NCBI GenBank assembly: GCA_039683095.1
Contig: JBDKSB010000001.1
Coordinates: 450,567 to 514,566 of the forward strand
Direction of reading: 5' to 3'
DNA length: 64,000 nucleotides
Source of the DNA: Acidobacteriota bacterium
Lineage (GTDB): Bacteria > Acidobacteriota > Aminicenantia > Aminicenantales > Saccharicenantaceae
A program made the position numbers and the translations under genes. The notes beneath the pieces are model-generated. The model did not search any database. It worked only from the letters and a program-made list of their open reading frames with translations, and was not told where the DNA came from. Below, piece after piece: positions 52,023-60,487 of this stretch; positions within the stretch are counted from its first letter, which is position 1, and each line of letters starts with the position of its first letter.

Positions 52023-52894
52023 CGGGGGGTCCTTCGGAGACCGAAGGCCGAGCCCAGCCTCCGCATCTGCTCCCGGCGGCAGAATCTGACGACCTCAGGA
52101 GGCGCCGGCCTCTCCATGCGGGTGACAAGCGCGGCCAGATAGCCCGCCAGGATGGTCATGCCGCCGACGCCGAAGGGCTTGAACTTCATCTGATAGACAG
52201 CCCGGAAGGCCTCCCAAAGCGGATGATTGCCAAGATAATAATCCTTGTTCCCCTGGCGGTAGAGGGCCCCGAGCGCCTTCTGCGTCCCGGTCCCGATCTT
52301 GCGGTGATGGAGGACGGTCCTTTCGGTGAAGGTCCGCGTCCTCCAGCCCCTCATCCGGGCCGTGGTGACGGCCAGCCAGTCGATGCCCCCGCCCTTGATG
52401 GGCTTGTATCCCCCGATAGCCTCGAAGCACTCCCGCCGGAACAGCTGGCAGGCCCCGGATACGTGCTCGATGTTCGTGAACCGGTAATCGTACGGCGCTG
52501 CGGTTTCCTCGACGAACGGGACGCCGGCCACGCCGAGTTCCGGGTCGGCGGCGAACCGGTCCATGAGGAAGGCCATGGCGTCGGGCGCGAAGGTGAGATC
52601 GGCGTCGAGATTCCCGATGACCTCATAGGGCGCGTCCCCGACCAGGGCCTGGCCCGCGGCGAAGGCCTGGGCCTTGGCCGCGAACTGGCGGTCGGCGTGC
52701 TCCGGCCGTCTAAGGTAGCGGATCCAATCGTGGGCTGCCGCGTAGGCCTTGATGATCTCGTCGGTCCGGTCCGTCGAGCCGTCGCTGACGATCACCCAGC
52801 GTTCCGGACGGACGGTCTGTCTCGTGACCGAGAGGATGGTCCCCTCCAGGAAAGCCTCTTCGTTTCGGGCGGGCGTGATCAAGACGTAGCGCAT
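52019..52894 (-). CDS. Family 2 glycosyltransferase
   Basis: A 291-residue GT-A fold enzyme: LITPARNEE (residues 5-13), VIVSDGSTDRTDEII and the metal-binding DAD in NLDADL (Asp97, Asp99). The acceptor-side motif GGYKPIKGGGIDWLAV near 185 and the HHRKIGTG segment follow. It ends in a possible hydrophobic helix (GGMTILAGYLAALV). It would add one sugar to the lipid-linked repeat. It sits between the FemAB-like and barrel genes. Confidence 0.93.
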   Translation of the reverse strand: MRYVLITPARNEEAFLEGTILSVTRQTVRPERWVIVSDGSTDRTDEIIKAYAAAHDWIRYLRRPEHADRQFAAKAQAFAAGQALVGDAPYEVIGNLDADLTFAPDAMAFLMDRFAADPELGVAGVPFVEETAAPYDYRFTNIEHVSGACQLFRRECFEAIGGYKPIKGGGIDWLAVTTARMRGWRTRTFTERTVLHHRKIGTGTQKALGALYRQGNKDYYLGNHPLWEAFRAVYQMKFKPFGVGGMTILAGYLAALVTRMERPAPPEVVRFCRREQMRRLGSAFGLRRTPR

Positions 52895-52903
52895 GGTCCT
52901 CCG

Positions 52904-53974
52904 TCACCCCATGTGGCGATAGCAGAATTCGCCGACCCAGCGCGACAGGGGAGCGGGGATCCTCTCGGAGGAGAAGAAGCGCGCCAGCCGGTATTTCCAG
53001 GACTTTTCCAGCCGCTCCGTTCTCAAGGCCGCGTCGGCCGGATAAAAAAAGTGCGGCAGCTCCCGGACGGACGTCCCCCAATGCCGCTTGAATTCGAGGA
53101 GGCTCGCGTTCGCGGGGGACGTCCTCCCGAAATCGAAAGTGCGGTATCCCTGCTCATGCGCCCATCGGATCGCGTGCCAGAAGAGGCCGTGGACCGGGCT
53201 GAGGCCGTTGAACGCGTCGTCGGAGCCGAGGATCTCCGCCGAGACCCGGTCCTTGTAGACGAGCAGGACCAGGCCGGCGGCGATCCGGCCGTCCTTTTCG
53301 GCGAGCAGGAGACGGAGCTTGCCGTCCGGTCCGAACACGTTCCAGAGCGACTCGATGAACCGGTAGGGCTGAGCCGGCAGGGACCTCCGGCGCCTCGTCA
53401 GCGTCAGGACCCTGTGAAAAGCCCGCAGGTCCGCCTCTTCCCGGCCGGCCCGGATCTCCAGCCCGCTCGACTCGGCGCGCGAGATCCTCTGGCGGACGCA
53501 GGAGCGGTGGAACGATCTCCAGAGGCCGTCGAGCGGCTTCCCGAGGTCGAGGGCGTGGGTGAGATAATAGCGCGATTCCCCGAATCCCCTCCCGGCCAGC
53601 CATGGCCCTGTCTCCAGGGTCCGGATCTCGATATAACCGGCGCGGGCCTGCCGCGAGAGCGCCCGGGCCTCGTCCAACAGGGGACCCAGGTCGTCCGGCC
53701 CCGCGACCAGCGGGTCCATCAGCGTCGCGAACGGCGCCGAGATCAGCCGGGTGCCGGTCAATCGGCTTCGGACCACGTAAAGCGGAAGCCCCGTCCTTAT
53801 GTCCCCGTTCCGGTCGTCGCAGGCGGCCAGGAAACGGCCGCGGATATGGCCGAAACAGGATTCGAGGACCGTCTTCCAGCCCGACAGGTGGTAGATCCGG
53901 CCCAGCGGATGGGCGTCCACGAAGCGATCCCACCGGGGAGCGTCGCCGGGGCCGAGCTCGATGACGCCGCTCAT
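52904..53974 (-). CDS. FemAB/GNAT-like transferase (copy 1)
   Basis: A 356-residue protein with two GNAT-fold halves as in FemABX peptidyltransferases. N-terminal HPLGRIYHLSGWKTVLESCFGH is typical of the EPS-associated branch. The second half has FIESLWNVFGPDGKLRLLLAEKDGRIAAGLVLLVYKDRVSAEI and YRTFDFGRTSPAN. The reaction may be N-acylation of an aminosugar by an aminoacyl or acyl donor. Its start overlaps the deacetylase stop (ATGA). Confidence 0.85.
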   Translation of the reverse strand: MSGVIELGPGDAPRWDRFVDAHPLGRIYHLSGWKTVLESCFGHIRGRFLAACDDRNGDIRTGLPLYVVRSRLTGTRLISAPFATLMDPLVAGPDDLGPLLDEARALSRQARAGYIEIRTLETGPWLAGRGFGESRYYLTHALDLGKPLDGLWRSFHRSCVRQRISRAESSGLEIRAGREEADLRAFHRVLTLTRRRRSLPAQPYRFIESLWNVFGPDGKLRLLLAEKDGRIAAGLVLLVYKDRVSAEILGSDDAFNGLSPVHGLFWHAIRWAHEQGYRTFDFGRTSPANASLLEFKRHWGTSVRELPHFFYPADAALRTERLEKSWKYRLARFFSSERIPAPLSRWVGEFCYRHMG

Positions 53975-54960
53975 GCCAGACCGGAGCGGCGGGAATTCTG
54001 TCGGGCCCCGTTCAGGGCGTTCAGGATGCCGGAACTCGACTCGCGGGGGAAGTCCTGCGCCGCCCAGAAGGCCGCGAGCTCCCTGGCCAGAGGCTGCCAG
54101 TAACGGCCCCGGTAACGGTCCTTGACGTACTCGAGGAAGTCCTCGTAATAGGCGATGGGATATTGTTCCGGCCCGCGCCGGCCTCCGCCGAAATCCATGT
54201 AGTCCGGATGGGCGTCGACAAGGGCCATGCCGCCCTTTTCCGCGAGCCAGTCGAGCTTGCCCTTCCAGGTCCGGTTGTCCTTGTGCCTGAAGATGATGAA
54301 CAGGCTGTGGTCCTGGGGCAGCGTGTAGGGGATCTCTATGAACCCGCCGTCCCGGGATTGGCGGGGGACCCAGAAGGGGAAGATCGTGCCGGCGCCCTCC
54401 GGCTGGGGCTCGAACGGGTCCGTGTCGAACGTCGAGATGCTGTAGGCCATGTCGAGGTCCCCGATCCAGGCCAGGTTCCTGTGCATGGACGGCGAGCTGA
54501 ACCCGACGGCGTCCCAGTCCTTCAGGTAGCGGTTGACCCTCCCGGCGCGCTCGTCGAAGATCTTCCTGGAGCGGAACATCTTCCCGTCGTGCCGGAGCCC
54601 GTGGACCCCGACGTCGAACCCGGCGTCCTTGATCTCGCGGCGGAGCTCCGGGGAGACGGCGTAGCCTTCGGGAACGAAATAGAAGGTCGACCGGAAGCCC
54701 AGCCTCCTCTCCACCTCCAGGAGCCGGAGGCAGTTCTCGCGGCCCCGCATCGTGTCGACATCGTGGCTGAGGACTAACGCGAACATCTTGTTTTCGGGCC
54801 AGCCCGACCAGCCCAGCGGCGGCCGCGCCGCGCGCGCATCGATCGGCCAGACCGCCTTGTGCCGGACGAGCTTGACCCGGGCGATGACCCGGCGCAGGAA
54901 GATCTGTACCGGTCTCGGGATCATCGGCTTGATAACGTAGTAGGCGTCGAGCATCGTCAT
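53971..54960 (-). CDS. Polysaccharide deacetylase (NodB-like)
   Basis: A 329-residue enzyme of the NodB homology family. The metal-binding SHDVDT (65-70) supplies the catalytic Asp and a ligand, and HGLRHD (120-125, His120 and His124) supplies the two other ligands. The preceding basic helix (19-34) may attach it to the membrane. It would remove N-acetyl groups from the polymer or a repeat unit, creating free amines that the adjacent transferases could acylate. GGAAGAC precedes the ATG. Confidence 0.88.
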   Translation of the reverse strand: MTMLDAYYVIKPMIPRPVQIFLRRVIARVKLVRHKAVWPIDARAARPPLGWSGWPENKMFALVLSHDVDTMRGRENCLRLLEVERRLGFRSTFYFVPEGYAVSPELRREIKDAGFDVGVHGLRHDGKMFRSRKIFDERAGRVNRYLKDWDAVGFSSPSMHRNLAWIGDLDMAYSISTFDTDPFEPQPEGAGTIFPFWVPRQSRDGGFIEIPYTLPQDHSLFIIFRHKDNRTWKGKLDWLAEKGGMALVDAHPDYMDFGGGRRGPEQYPIAYYEDFLEYVKDRYRGRYWQPLARELAAFWAAQDFPRESSSGILNALNGARQNSRRSGLA

Positions 54961-54969
54961 GGCGTCTTC

Positions 54970-56007
54970 CTATCCGATGTGCCGGTACGCCAGGGTGCCG
55001 AAAAGCCGCAGGAGGGGGAGAGGGGCCCGGGCGGCCAGCCGCGACCAGATCTCCGGGCGCGGCCTTCTGCGGCCGGTGACGAACGCTTCCGCCTTGAAAG
55101 AATATTGATGATAGTCGACGGTCGATTCGTCCCCTCCCCAGGCCCGCTTGAAGCGCAGAAGCCCGTCGTTCTCGGGCTCCGTCCGTCCGAGGTCCAGGTG
55201 CGTCTGGCCGTTCGCTTTCAGCCACAGGATGGCGTCCCACATGAGCAGGTTGTTCGGCCGGAGGTTCTGGCGGGACCGGTCCGAGGCCCCGTATTTGAAG
55301 ATCGCCCGGCCGCCGAACAGGAGGAACACCGAGCCGGCGACGGCCCGGCCGGCGTGGTGGGCCAGGGCGACGATCCCGAGCCCTTTTGAAAGAACGTGAT
55401 CATGGAGCTTGTCGAAGAACCGGAACGGCTGAGGCGGTAGGCCGTGCCGCCGGCGCGTCCGGCAATTCAGCCGGTAGAAGGCCTCGAGCGAACGCATCGA
55501 CCCGTCGATGGAGGTCGAGACGCCTTCCCGCATGGCCTTCCGGATATTCCTTCGATTGGCGGCCGGCAGGCCCGCAAAAAGCGCCGATTCGCTCTTCCCG
55601 AGGAAAATGTCGTGCCGGAAATAGGTCTCATGCGCGGCCGGGCCGGCCCCGGCCGGAGCCCCGTCCCTCCACTCGATGAACCGCCAGCCGGCCCGCCTCC
55701 CGTATTCGAGCGCCCTGGCGCGGGCGGCCTCGATCAGCCGCCCGTCGACCGCGAAGGGCGGGCAGAGGTCCGTGAACGGCAGGGAGACGCCCCGCGAACC
55801 CGTAAGAATGCTCCGGACCTCCATGAGGGGCATGACGAGCGAGAACTTGGCCTGGTCCCTGCCCGCCAAATAGAGGGGAGTGAACTGATACGTCTCGGCC
55901 AGGACGGCGGCCCAGGCCGCGGAGTGGAAGAACGTCGGATCCCCGCTCGCAAGGAGCGCGGCATCCCAGCCGGGTTCCGACCGGGGATCCACGATCTCAA
56001 TATCCAT
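54970..56007 (-). CDS. FemAB/GNAT-like transferase (copy 2)
   Basis: A 345-residue protein with the same two-GNAT layout as its neighbour: PTFFHSAAWAAVLAETYQ near the start, LPFTDLCPPF, then AVAGSVFLLFGGRAIFKYGAS, RQNLRPNNLLMWDAILWL and a C-terminal FKRAWGG. Weak but consistent similarity to copies 1 and 3 suggests duplication with divergence. It is the first gene of the 56007-49394 operon, starting from the bidirectional control region. Donor and acceptor are unknown. Confidence 0.85.
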   Translation of the reverse strand: MDIEIVDPRSEPGWDAALLASGDPTFFHSAAWAAVLAETYQFTPLYLAGRDQAKFSLVMPLMEVRSILTGSRGVSLPFTDLCPPFAVDGRLIEAARARALEYGRRAGWRFIEWRDGAPAGAGPAAHETYFRHDIFLGKSESALFAGLPAANRRNIRKAMREGVSTSIDGSMRSLEAFYRLNCRTRRRHGLPPQPFRFFDKLHDHVLSKGLGIVALAHHAGRAVAGSVFLLFGGRAIFKYGASDRSRQNLRPNNLLMWDAILWLKANGQTHLDLGRTEPENDGLLRFKRAWGGDESTVDYHQYSFKAEAFVTGRRRPRPEIWSRLAARAPLPLLRLFGTLAYRHIG

Positions 56008-56058
56008 GGGGACCTGGCGTCATCCTCCCATCGTCTTCCATCGTCAACCGACGGCCGC

Positions 56059-56087
56059 AATCTATTATTTTTCGGCGGCCAAGTCAA
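56059..56087 (-). promoter_or_regulatory. Promoter of the 56007-49394 EPS operon
   Basis: On the minus strand, TTGACT (56087-56082), 17 bp, TAGATT (56064-56059). The -35 overlaps the conserved AATATCGGAC sequence. Confidence 0.6.
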
Positions 56088-56110
56088 TATCGGACGCGCC
56101 TGCCGGAGCG

Positions 56111-56139
56111 TTGCGGGGAGTCCGGAATCCGGATATAAT
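56111..56139 (+). promoter_or_regulatory. Promoter of the ACP/amidotransferase operon
   Basis: TTGCGG (56111-56116), 17 bp, TATAAT (56134-56139), a perfect -10. The leader to the ATG at 56286 is about 140 nt. The two divergent -35 boxes are only 23 bp apart. Confidence 0.7.
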
Positions 56140-56285
56140 CTCCCCGCCGGAGGTGATGGTGGAGGGGCCAAAATCACCCCGGAAATCACCAGCGCGGGCG
56201 ATTTCGAGCCCGCAGGCGGGCCGTTTATGCTAGGTCCCGCGAACATCGGAAGGGTTCGGCGGCCCCGGACAAGAAGGAGCACGAT
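56140..56285 (+). promoter_or_regulatory. Structured leader of the ACP operon with shared modules
   Basis: It contains module B (GGTGATGGTGGAGGGGCC, 56152-56169) and module A (ATCACCCCGGAAAT, 56173-56186), which can pair as GGTGAT/ATCACC, plus a GCGGGCGA...GCCCGC hairpin (56193-56216). No known riboswitch class is recognised. Confidence 0.45.
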
Positions 56286-56564
56286 ATGGACATGGTCAAA
56301 ACGGATGATGCGAACATTAAATCGTCCTTGAGGGAGTTCCTGACCGCCTCGGTCCTGCCCTTGGCGAGGGTGGACGATTTCCAGGACGGCGATTCGTTCC
56401 TCGAAAAGGGGATCCTGGATTCCACCGGCGTGCTCGAGCTCGTCGGCCACATCGAGACGCAGTATGCTATCCGGGTCGAGGCCGACGAGATCACGCCGGA
56501 TAACCTCGATTCCCTGGACAAGCTCGTGGCCTTCGTCGCCCGGAAGACAGGCCGCGCCAGCTGA
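56286..56564 (+). CDS. Acyl carrier protein
   Basis: A 92-residue ACP with the phosphopantetheine site in LDSTGVLELV (Ser46), the conserved helix II following it and the Leu/Asp-rich C-terminal helices. It is a specialised copy rather than the fatty-acid ACP because it heads an EPS amidotransferase operon. It may carry an acyl or aminoacyl group for transfer by the FemAB-like proteins. An AAGAAGGAGC ribosome site precedes the ATG. Confidence 0.9.
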   Translation: MDMVKTDDANIKSSLREFLTASVLPLARVDDFQDGDSFLEKGILDSTGVLELVGHIETQYAIRVEADEITPDNLDSLDKLVAFVARKTGRAS

Positions 56565-56590
56565 CCGGCCGGGAGCCAGGAGGGACCCCG

Positions 56591-57562
56591 ATGAACTTCC
56601 ACAAGGATGTCCTCGTCATGGACGCCGGCCGCGAGGCCGACCGGATCGTCTCCTTCATCCGCGATTACGCCCGGTCCGCGCGAAGGAACGGGGCGGTCAT
56701 CGGCCTCAGCGGCGGCATCGATTCCGCCCTCGCCTCCGAGCTCTGCGTCCGGGCCCTCGGCAAGGACAACGTCCACAGCCTCATCCTCCCCGAACGGGAC
56801 TCGAACCCGGTCAGCGCCGAATACGGCCTGAAACAGGCCCGGAAGCTCGGCATCACCTCGGAAACGATCGAGATCACGCCGGTCCTCGAAGCGCTGGGCG
56901 CCTATGAGAAGCGGGACAGCGCGGTCCGGAAGTTCTTTCCCGACTACGAGCCGGGCTGGACGATGAAGATCAGCCTGCCGCCGGATCTGCTCCACAAGGA
57001 GGCGTTCAACGTCTTCACCCTGACCGTGACGGACAGCCGCGGCCAGGTGCGGACGGCGCGGCTGGACAAGGACGGTCTCAACGGGATCGTGGCCGCGACC
57101 AACACGAAGCAGCGGACCAGGATGGTCGAGCTCTACCTGGCCGCCGAGCGCCGGAACTATTTCGTCTGCGGAACGACCAACCGGACCGAGAACCTTCAGG
57201 GATTCTTCGTCAAGTACGGCGACGGCGGCGTGGACATCGAGCCCCTGGCCCACCTGTTCAAGACCCAGATCTTCCAGCTTTCCGCGCACCTCGGCGTCAT
57301 CGGGGAGATCCTCCGCCGCAAGCCCAGCCCGGACACCTACAGTTTCGCCGTCAGCGATGAGGAGTTCTTCTATCGGATGCCCATCCCGACGCTGGACCTC
57401 CTCCTCCACGGCTGGGAGAACAAGGTGCCGGTGGAAGAGGTCGCCAAGGTCATGGACCTCACGGAGGACCAGGTCAAGCGGGCCTTCCGCGATTTCGCCA
57501 GCAAGTTCAGCGGGACGGAACACGTCCGCCAGGCCCCTCCGACGCTGCCCGATCCCAGATGA
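56591..57562 (+). CDS. NAD-synthetase-family (NadE-like) amidating enzyme
   Basis: A 323-residue ATP-dependent amidating enzyme. The pyrophosphatase loop is SGGIDS (40-45) and the active-site segment GTTNRTENLQGFFVKYGDGGVDIEPL (near 197-222) matches NadE. It has no glutaminase domain, so it would use free ammonia. An extra segment of about 45-60 residues (about 115-160) is inserted relative to short NadE enzymes. The gene lies 26 bases after the ACP gene. Either it makes NAD, or it is a paralog that amidates a sugar or acyl-carrier intermediate; the operon favours the latter. Confidence 0.87.
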   Translation: MNFHKDVLVMDAGREADRIVSFIRDYARSARRNGAVIGLSGGIDSALASELCVRALGKDNVHSLILPERDSNPVSAEYGLKQARKLGITSETIEITPVLEALGAYEKRDSAVRKFFPDYEPGWTMKISLPPDLLHKEAFNVFTLTVTDSRGQVRTARLDKDGLNGIVAATNTKQRTRMVELYLAAERRNYFVCGTTNRTENLQGFFVKYGDGGVDIEPLAHLFKTQIFQLSAHLGVIGEILRRKPSPDTYSFAVSDEEFFYRMPIPTLDLLLHGWENKVPVEEVAKVMDLTEDQVKRAFRDFASKFSGTEHVRQAPPTLPDPR

Positions 57563-58521
57563 TCGCGGGTCCCATGTCCCAGACAACGAAGACGATCAGC
57601 TACAAAGGCAAGGAGTATCGTCTTCGGGCCCTGCCCCTCGGACCGGACCTGGATATCGTCATCCAGGGGAGGATCATCAAGATCGGGAAGATCCGGAACG
57701 AGTTCTGGATGCGTTCGAAGGACATCCCGGACATCCCGGCGATGGTCGAGCAGCTCCGGGGAATGCCCGGCCGGCCGGACCTCCTCATGGTCACCCAGAA
57801 GCTGCCGGACGTCCGGGTCCGCTATCCCTATCGTCTCGAATGGGACAATCTGGCGGTCGCGCATTTCGACAGCTATGACGAATGGTTCAAGGACCAGGTC
57901 GCCCGCGACGCCAGAAGCCAGATCCGGAAAGCCGGGCGGGAAGGCGTGAGGACCGAGGTCGTGCCGCTCACCGACGAGCTGGCCGAAGGCATCTGCGCGA
58001 TCTACAACGAGATCCCGGTCCGGCAGGGACGGAAGTTCTGGCACTACGGCAAGGACGCCGCGGCGGTGAAGCGCGAGAACAGCAGCTACCTTGACCGGAG
58101 CCTGTTCATCGGCGCCTATCATGGCCAGGAGCTCATCGGCTTCATCAAGCTGGTCTTCGACGGCCAGGTCGCGCACATCCTCCAGATCCTCTCGAAATCC
58201 TCCCACTTCCTCAAGCGGCCCAACAACGCCCTGCTGGCCAAGGCCGTCGAGGTGGCCGTCTCCCGGGGGGCGCATGACCTGACCTACGGCGGCTTCGTCT
58301 ACGGGAAGAAGGAACACAGCAGCCTCATCGAGTTCAAGAAGAGCCTCGGGTTCCAGAGGGTGGACGTCCCGCGCTACTGGATCCCGCTGACCGCCAAAGG
58401 ACGGCTGGCCCTCAAGCTGGGGCTCCAGCGGGGCCTGAAAGAGCGCATCCCGGCCTCCCTGATCTATTTCGGATCGGACCTTCGGCTCAAGCTCTATCGT
58501 CTCCTCGGGAAAAGCCGTTGA
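57559..58521 (+). CDS. FemAB/GNAT-like transferase (copy 3)
   Basis: A 320-residue protein with a GNAT-type core: KDQVARDARSQIRKAGREGV, LFIGAYHGQELIGFIKLVFDGQVAHILQIL and DLTYGGFVYGKKEHSSLIEFKKSLGF, a pattern shared with FemAB-like EPS proteins. Its start overlaps the NadE-like stop (ATGA), so they are coupled. With copies 1 and 2 it makes three related transferases in one locus. The donor is unknown; the ACP upstream is a candidate partner. Confidence 0.83.
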   Translation: MIAGPMSQTTKTISYKGKEYRLRALPLGPDLDIVIQGRIIKIGKIRNEFWMRSKDIPDIPAMVEQLRGMPGRPDLLMVTQKLPDVRVRYPYRLEWDNLAVAHFDSYDEWFKDQVARDARSQIRKAGREGVRTEVVPLTDELAEGICAIYNEIPVRQGRKFWHYGKDAAAVKRENSSYLDRSLFIGAYHGQELIGFIKLVFDGQVAHILQILSKSSHFLKRPNNALLAKAVEVAVSRGAHDLTYGGFVYGKKEHSSLIEFKKSLGFQRVDVPRYWIPLTAKGRLALKLGLQRGLKERIPASLIYFGSDLRLKLYRLLGKSR

Positions 58522-58636
58522 CCTTCGCCGCGGCGCCAGGGAGGGCTTGTGTCGCCCGGACGGATGTTCGAAGATATTCCCCCGGGCGGGCCGAAGCTTC
58601 GGGCGCCGAAGGGGATCCACGGATGCTGGGGCGATC

Positions 58637-60487
58637 ATGACGGGACTCTGCGGGATCGTGGGCGGAAAGCGGCCGGACGTCTGCGGCCGCCAGCTCGAGA
58701 TCATGCTTTCCTCGATGCGCGATGAGGATTTCCATCGCTCCGGAACGTTTCGGCAGGAGGAGATCGGCCTCTACGCCGGCTGGACCTGCCATCCCGGGTC
58801 CTTCGCCGACGGCCTTCCCGTCGCCAACGAGACCGGCGACGTCCTTGCGCTGGTGGCCGGCGAGATCTTCCCCTCGCCGGACGAGGTATCCGGACTGAAG
58901 AAGGCCGGGCACGCGTTCGAGGGCTCCGGGCCCGATTATCTCGTCCATTCGTACGAGGAGCTCGGGCCCGCCTTCGTCGGGCGGCTGAACGGCTGGTTCC
59001 ACGGCCTTCTCTTCGACCGGAGAAAAGGGACCGGCTATCTTTTCAACGACCGCTTCGGCATGAGGCGCCTCTTCGTTCATGAGGAGGACGGGCAGATGTT
59101 CTTCGCCGCCCAGGCCAAGGCCATCCTCGCGGCGCTGCCGGCGACGCGCGATTTCGACCCCTCCGGCCTCTCCGAGTACCTGGCCTGCGGCTGCACCCTG
59201 GGCGCCCGATCCCTGTTCAAGGGGATCGAAGTCCTTCCGGGCGGGACCCTCTGGACGTTCGGCCGCCGCGGACCCGAGAAGCGGGCGCTGTATTTCGACC
59301 GCCGGGAGTGGGAAGACCAGCCCCGGCTCGAGCCGGACCGCTATGCCGAGGACATGCGCGCGCTCATGCCTCCGGTCATCAGGGCCTATGGCGGGAGAAG
59401 GCTGCCCCTGGCCGTCTCGCTGACCGGCGGCATCGATACGCGGCTGGTCATGTCCTGCCTGGACCTGCGCCCGGGGGATACTCCCTGTTATACGTTCGGC
59501 AGCATGTACCGCGACACCTTCGACGTTTCCCTGGCCCGGCGGATCGCGCATCGCTGCGGCCAGGACCACTCCTCGATCGTCCTGGGCCGGGAGTTCCTTC
59601 AGGATTTCCGGCCCGGTCTCGACGCGGCCTGTCTACGGTCTGACGGCTGCCTGAGCCTGTCCGGGGCCGCCTACCTCCATGTCAACAGGCTGGCCCGGCG
59701 CATCGCGCCCATCCGCCTGACGGGGAATTTCGGGAGCGAGTTGCTGCGGGGGGTCCGGACCTTCAAGTCCCAGAAGCCGAAAGTGCCGTTCTACGATCCC
59801 GCGATCGCCCCGCATCTGGAGGCCGCCCGGCGGACCTTCGAAGGCCTGGCCGCGGTCGACCCGATCTCGTTCTCGCTCTTCTTCCAGGCGCCCAACCTTG
59901 GATACGGACTCCTGTCCGTCGAAGAATCGCAGCTCGTCATGCGCACGCCCTTTTTGGACAACGAGCTGGCCAAGCTGGCCTACCGGGGGCCCCGGTCCTA
60001 TGCCGCCGGACTCGACCTGTCCGTCGCGGTCATCCGGGACAACCGTCCCGAGCTCCTCGACATCCCCACGGACTTCGGCTACCTGGGAAGGGGAGGCCGG
60101 CTCGTCCGCTCGGTCCGGAAGGCGCATCACCAGGCCCTCTTCCGGGGCGAATACCTGGCCAGCCACGGGATGCCGCGCAGTGTCGCCCTGCTGATCAAGC
60201 TGGCGCCCTGGCTGTCGCCGGAGAAGCTGCTGCTGGGACGCCACAAGTACCATCACTTCCGGACGTGGGTCCGGCGGGAGCTCGCGGTAGACATCCGCGA
60301 CGTCCTGCTGGCCGGGCCGGATTTCCCTTCCTGCCTGGACAGGCGCTCGGTCGAGGGCATGCTGGAGGCCCATCTCGCGGGGCGCGATAATTTCCTCGAT
60401 GAGATCGAGAAGGCGCTGACCGTCGTTCTCGACCACCGGCTGCTGTTCCATCCGGCCGCGGACCGCCCGGGGGCGGACCCGTGCTGA
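58637..60487 (+). CDS. Asparagine-synthase-like amidotransferase
   Basis: A 616-residue two-domain amidotransferase. The N-terminal glutaminase-type domain starts MTGLCGIVGG, placing the nucleophile-like Cys at position 5 instead of 2, so activity would need processing. The Asn-rich pocket motif FNDRFGMRRLF is near 136. The synthetase domain has a variant pyrophosphatase loop LTGGIDTR (near 261-268) and LDLRPGD. The target is probably a sugar carboxylate (WbpS-like role) or a carrier-bound acid. It overlaps the YdjC-type gene by seven bases. Confidence 0.9.
   Translation: MTGLCGIVGGKRPDVCGRQLEIMLSSMRDEDFHRSGTFRQEEIGLYAGWTCHPGSFADGLPVANETGDVLALVAGEIFPSPDEVSGLKKAGHAFEGSGPDYLVHSYEELGPAFVGRLNGWFHGLLFDRRKGTGYLFNDRFGMRRLFVHEEDGQMFFAAQAKAILAALPATRDFDPSGLSEYLACGCTLGARSLFKGIEVLPGGTLWTFGRRGPEKRALYFDRREWEDQPRLEPDRYAEDMRALMPPVIRAYGGRRLPLAVSLTGGIDTRLVMSCLDLRPGDTPCYTFGSMYRDTFDVSLARRIAHRCGQDHSSIVLGREFLQDFRPGLDAACLRSDGCLSLSGAAYLHVNRLARRIAPIRLTGNFGSELLRGVRTFKSQKPKVPFYDPAIAPHLEAARRTFEGLAAVDPISFSLFFQAPNLGYGLLSVEESQLVMRTPFLDNELAKLAYRGPRSYAAGLDLSVAVIRDNRPELLDIPTDFGYLGRGGRLVRSVRKAHHQALFRGEYLASHGMPRSVALLIKLAPWLSPEKLLLGRHKYHHFRTWVRRELAVDIRDVLLAGPDFPSCLDRRSVEGMLEAHLAGRDNFLDEIEKALTVVLDHRLLFHPAADRPGADPC

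Noticed and set aside
56140-56285. Known riboswitch (cyclic-di-GMP, TPP, SAM, cobalamin) in the ACP operon leader
   Set aside because: The conserved core sequences of these classes are absent; only a possible new element is suggested.
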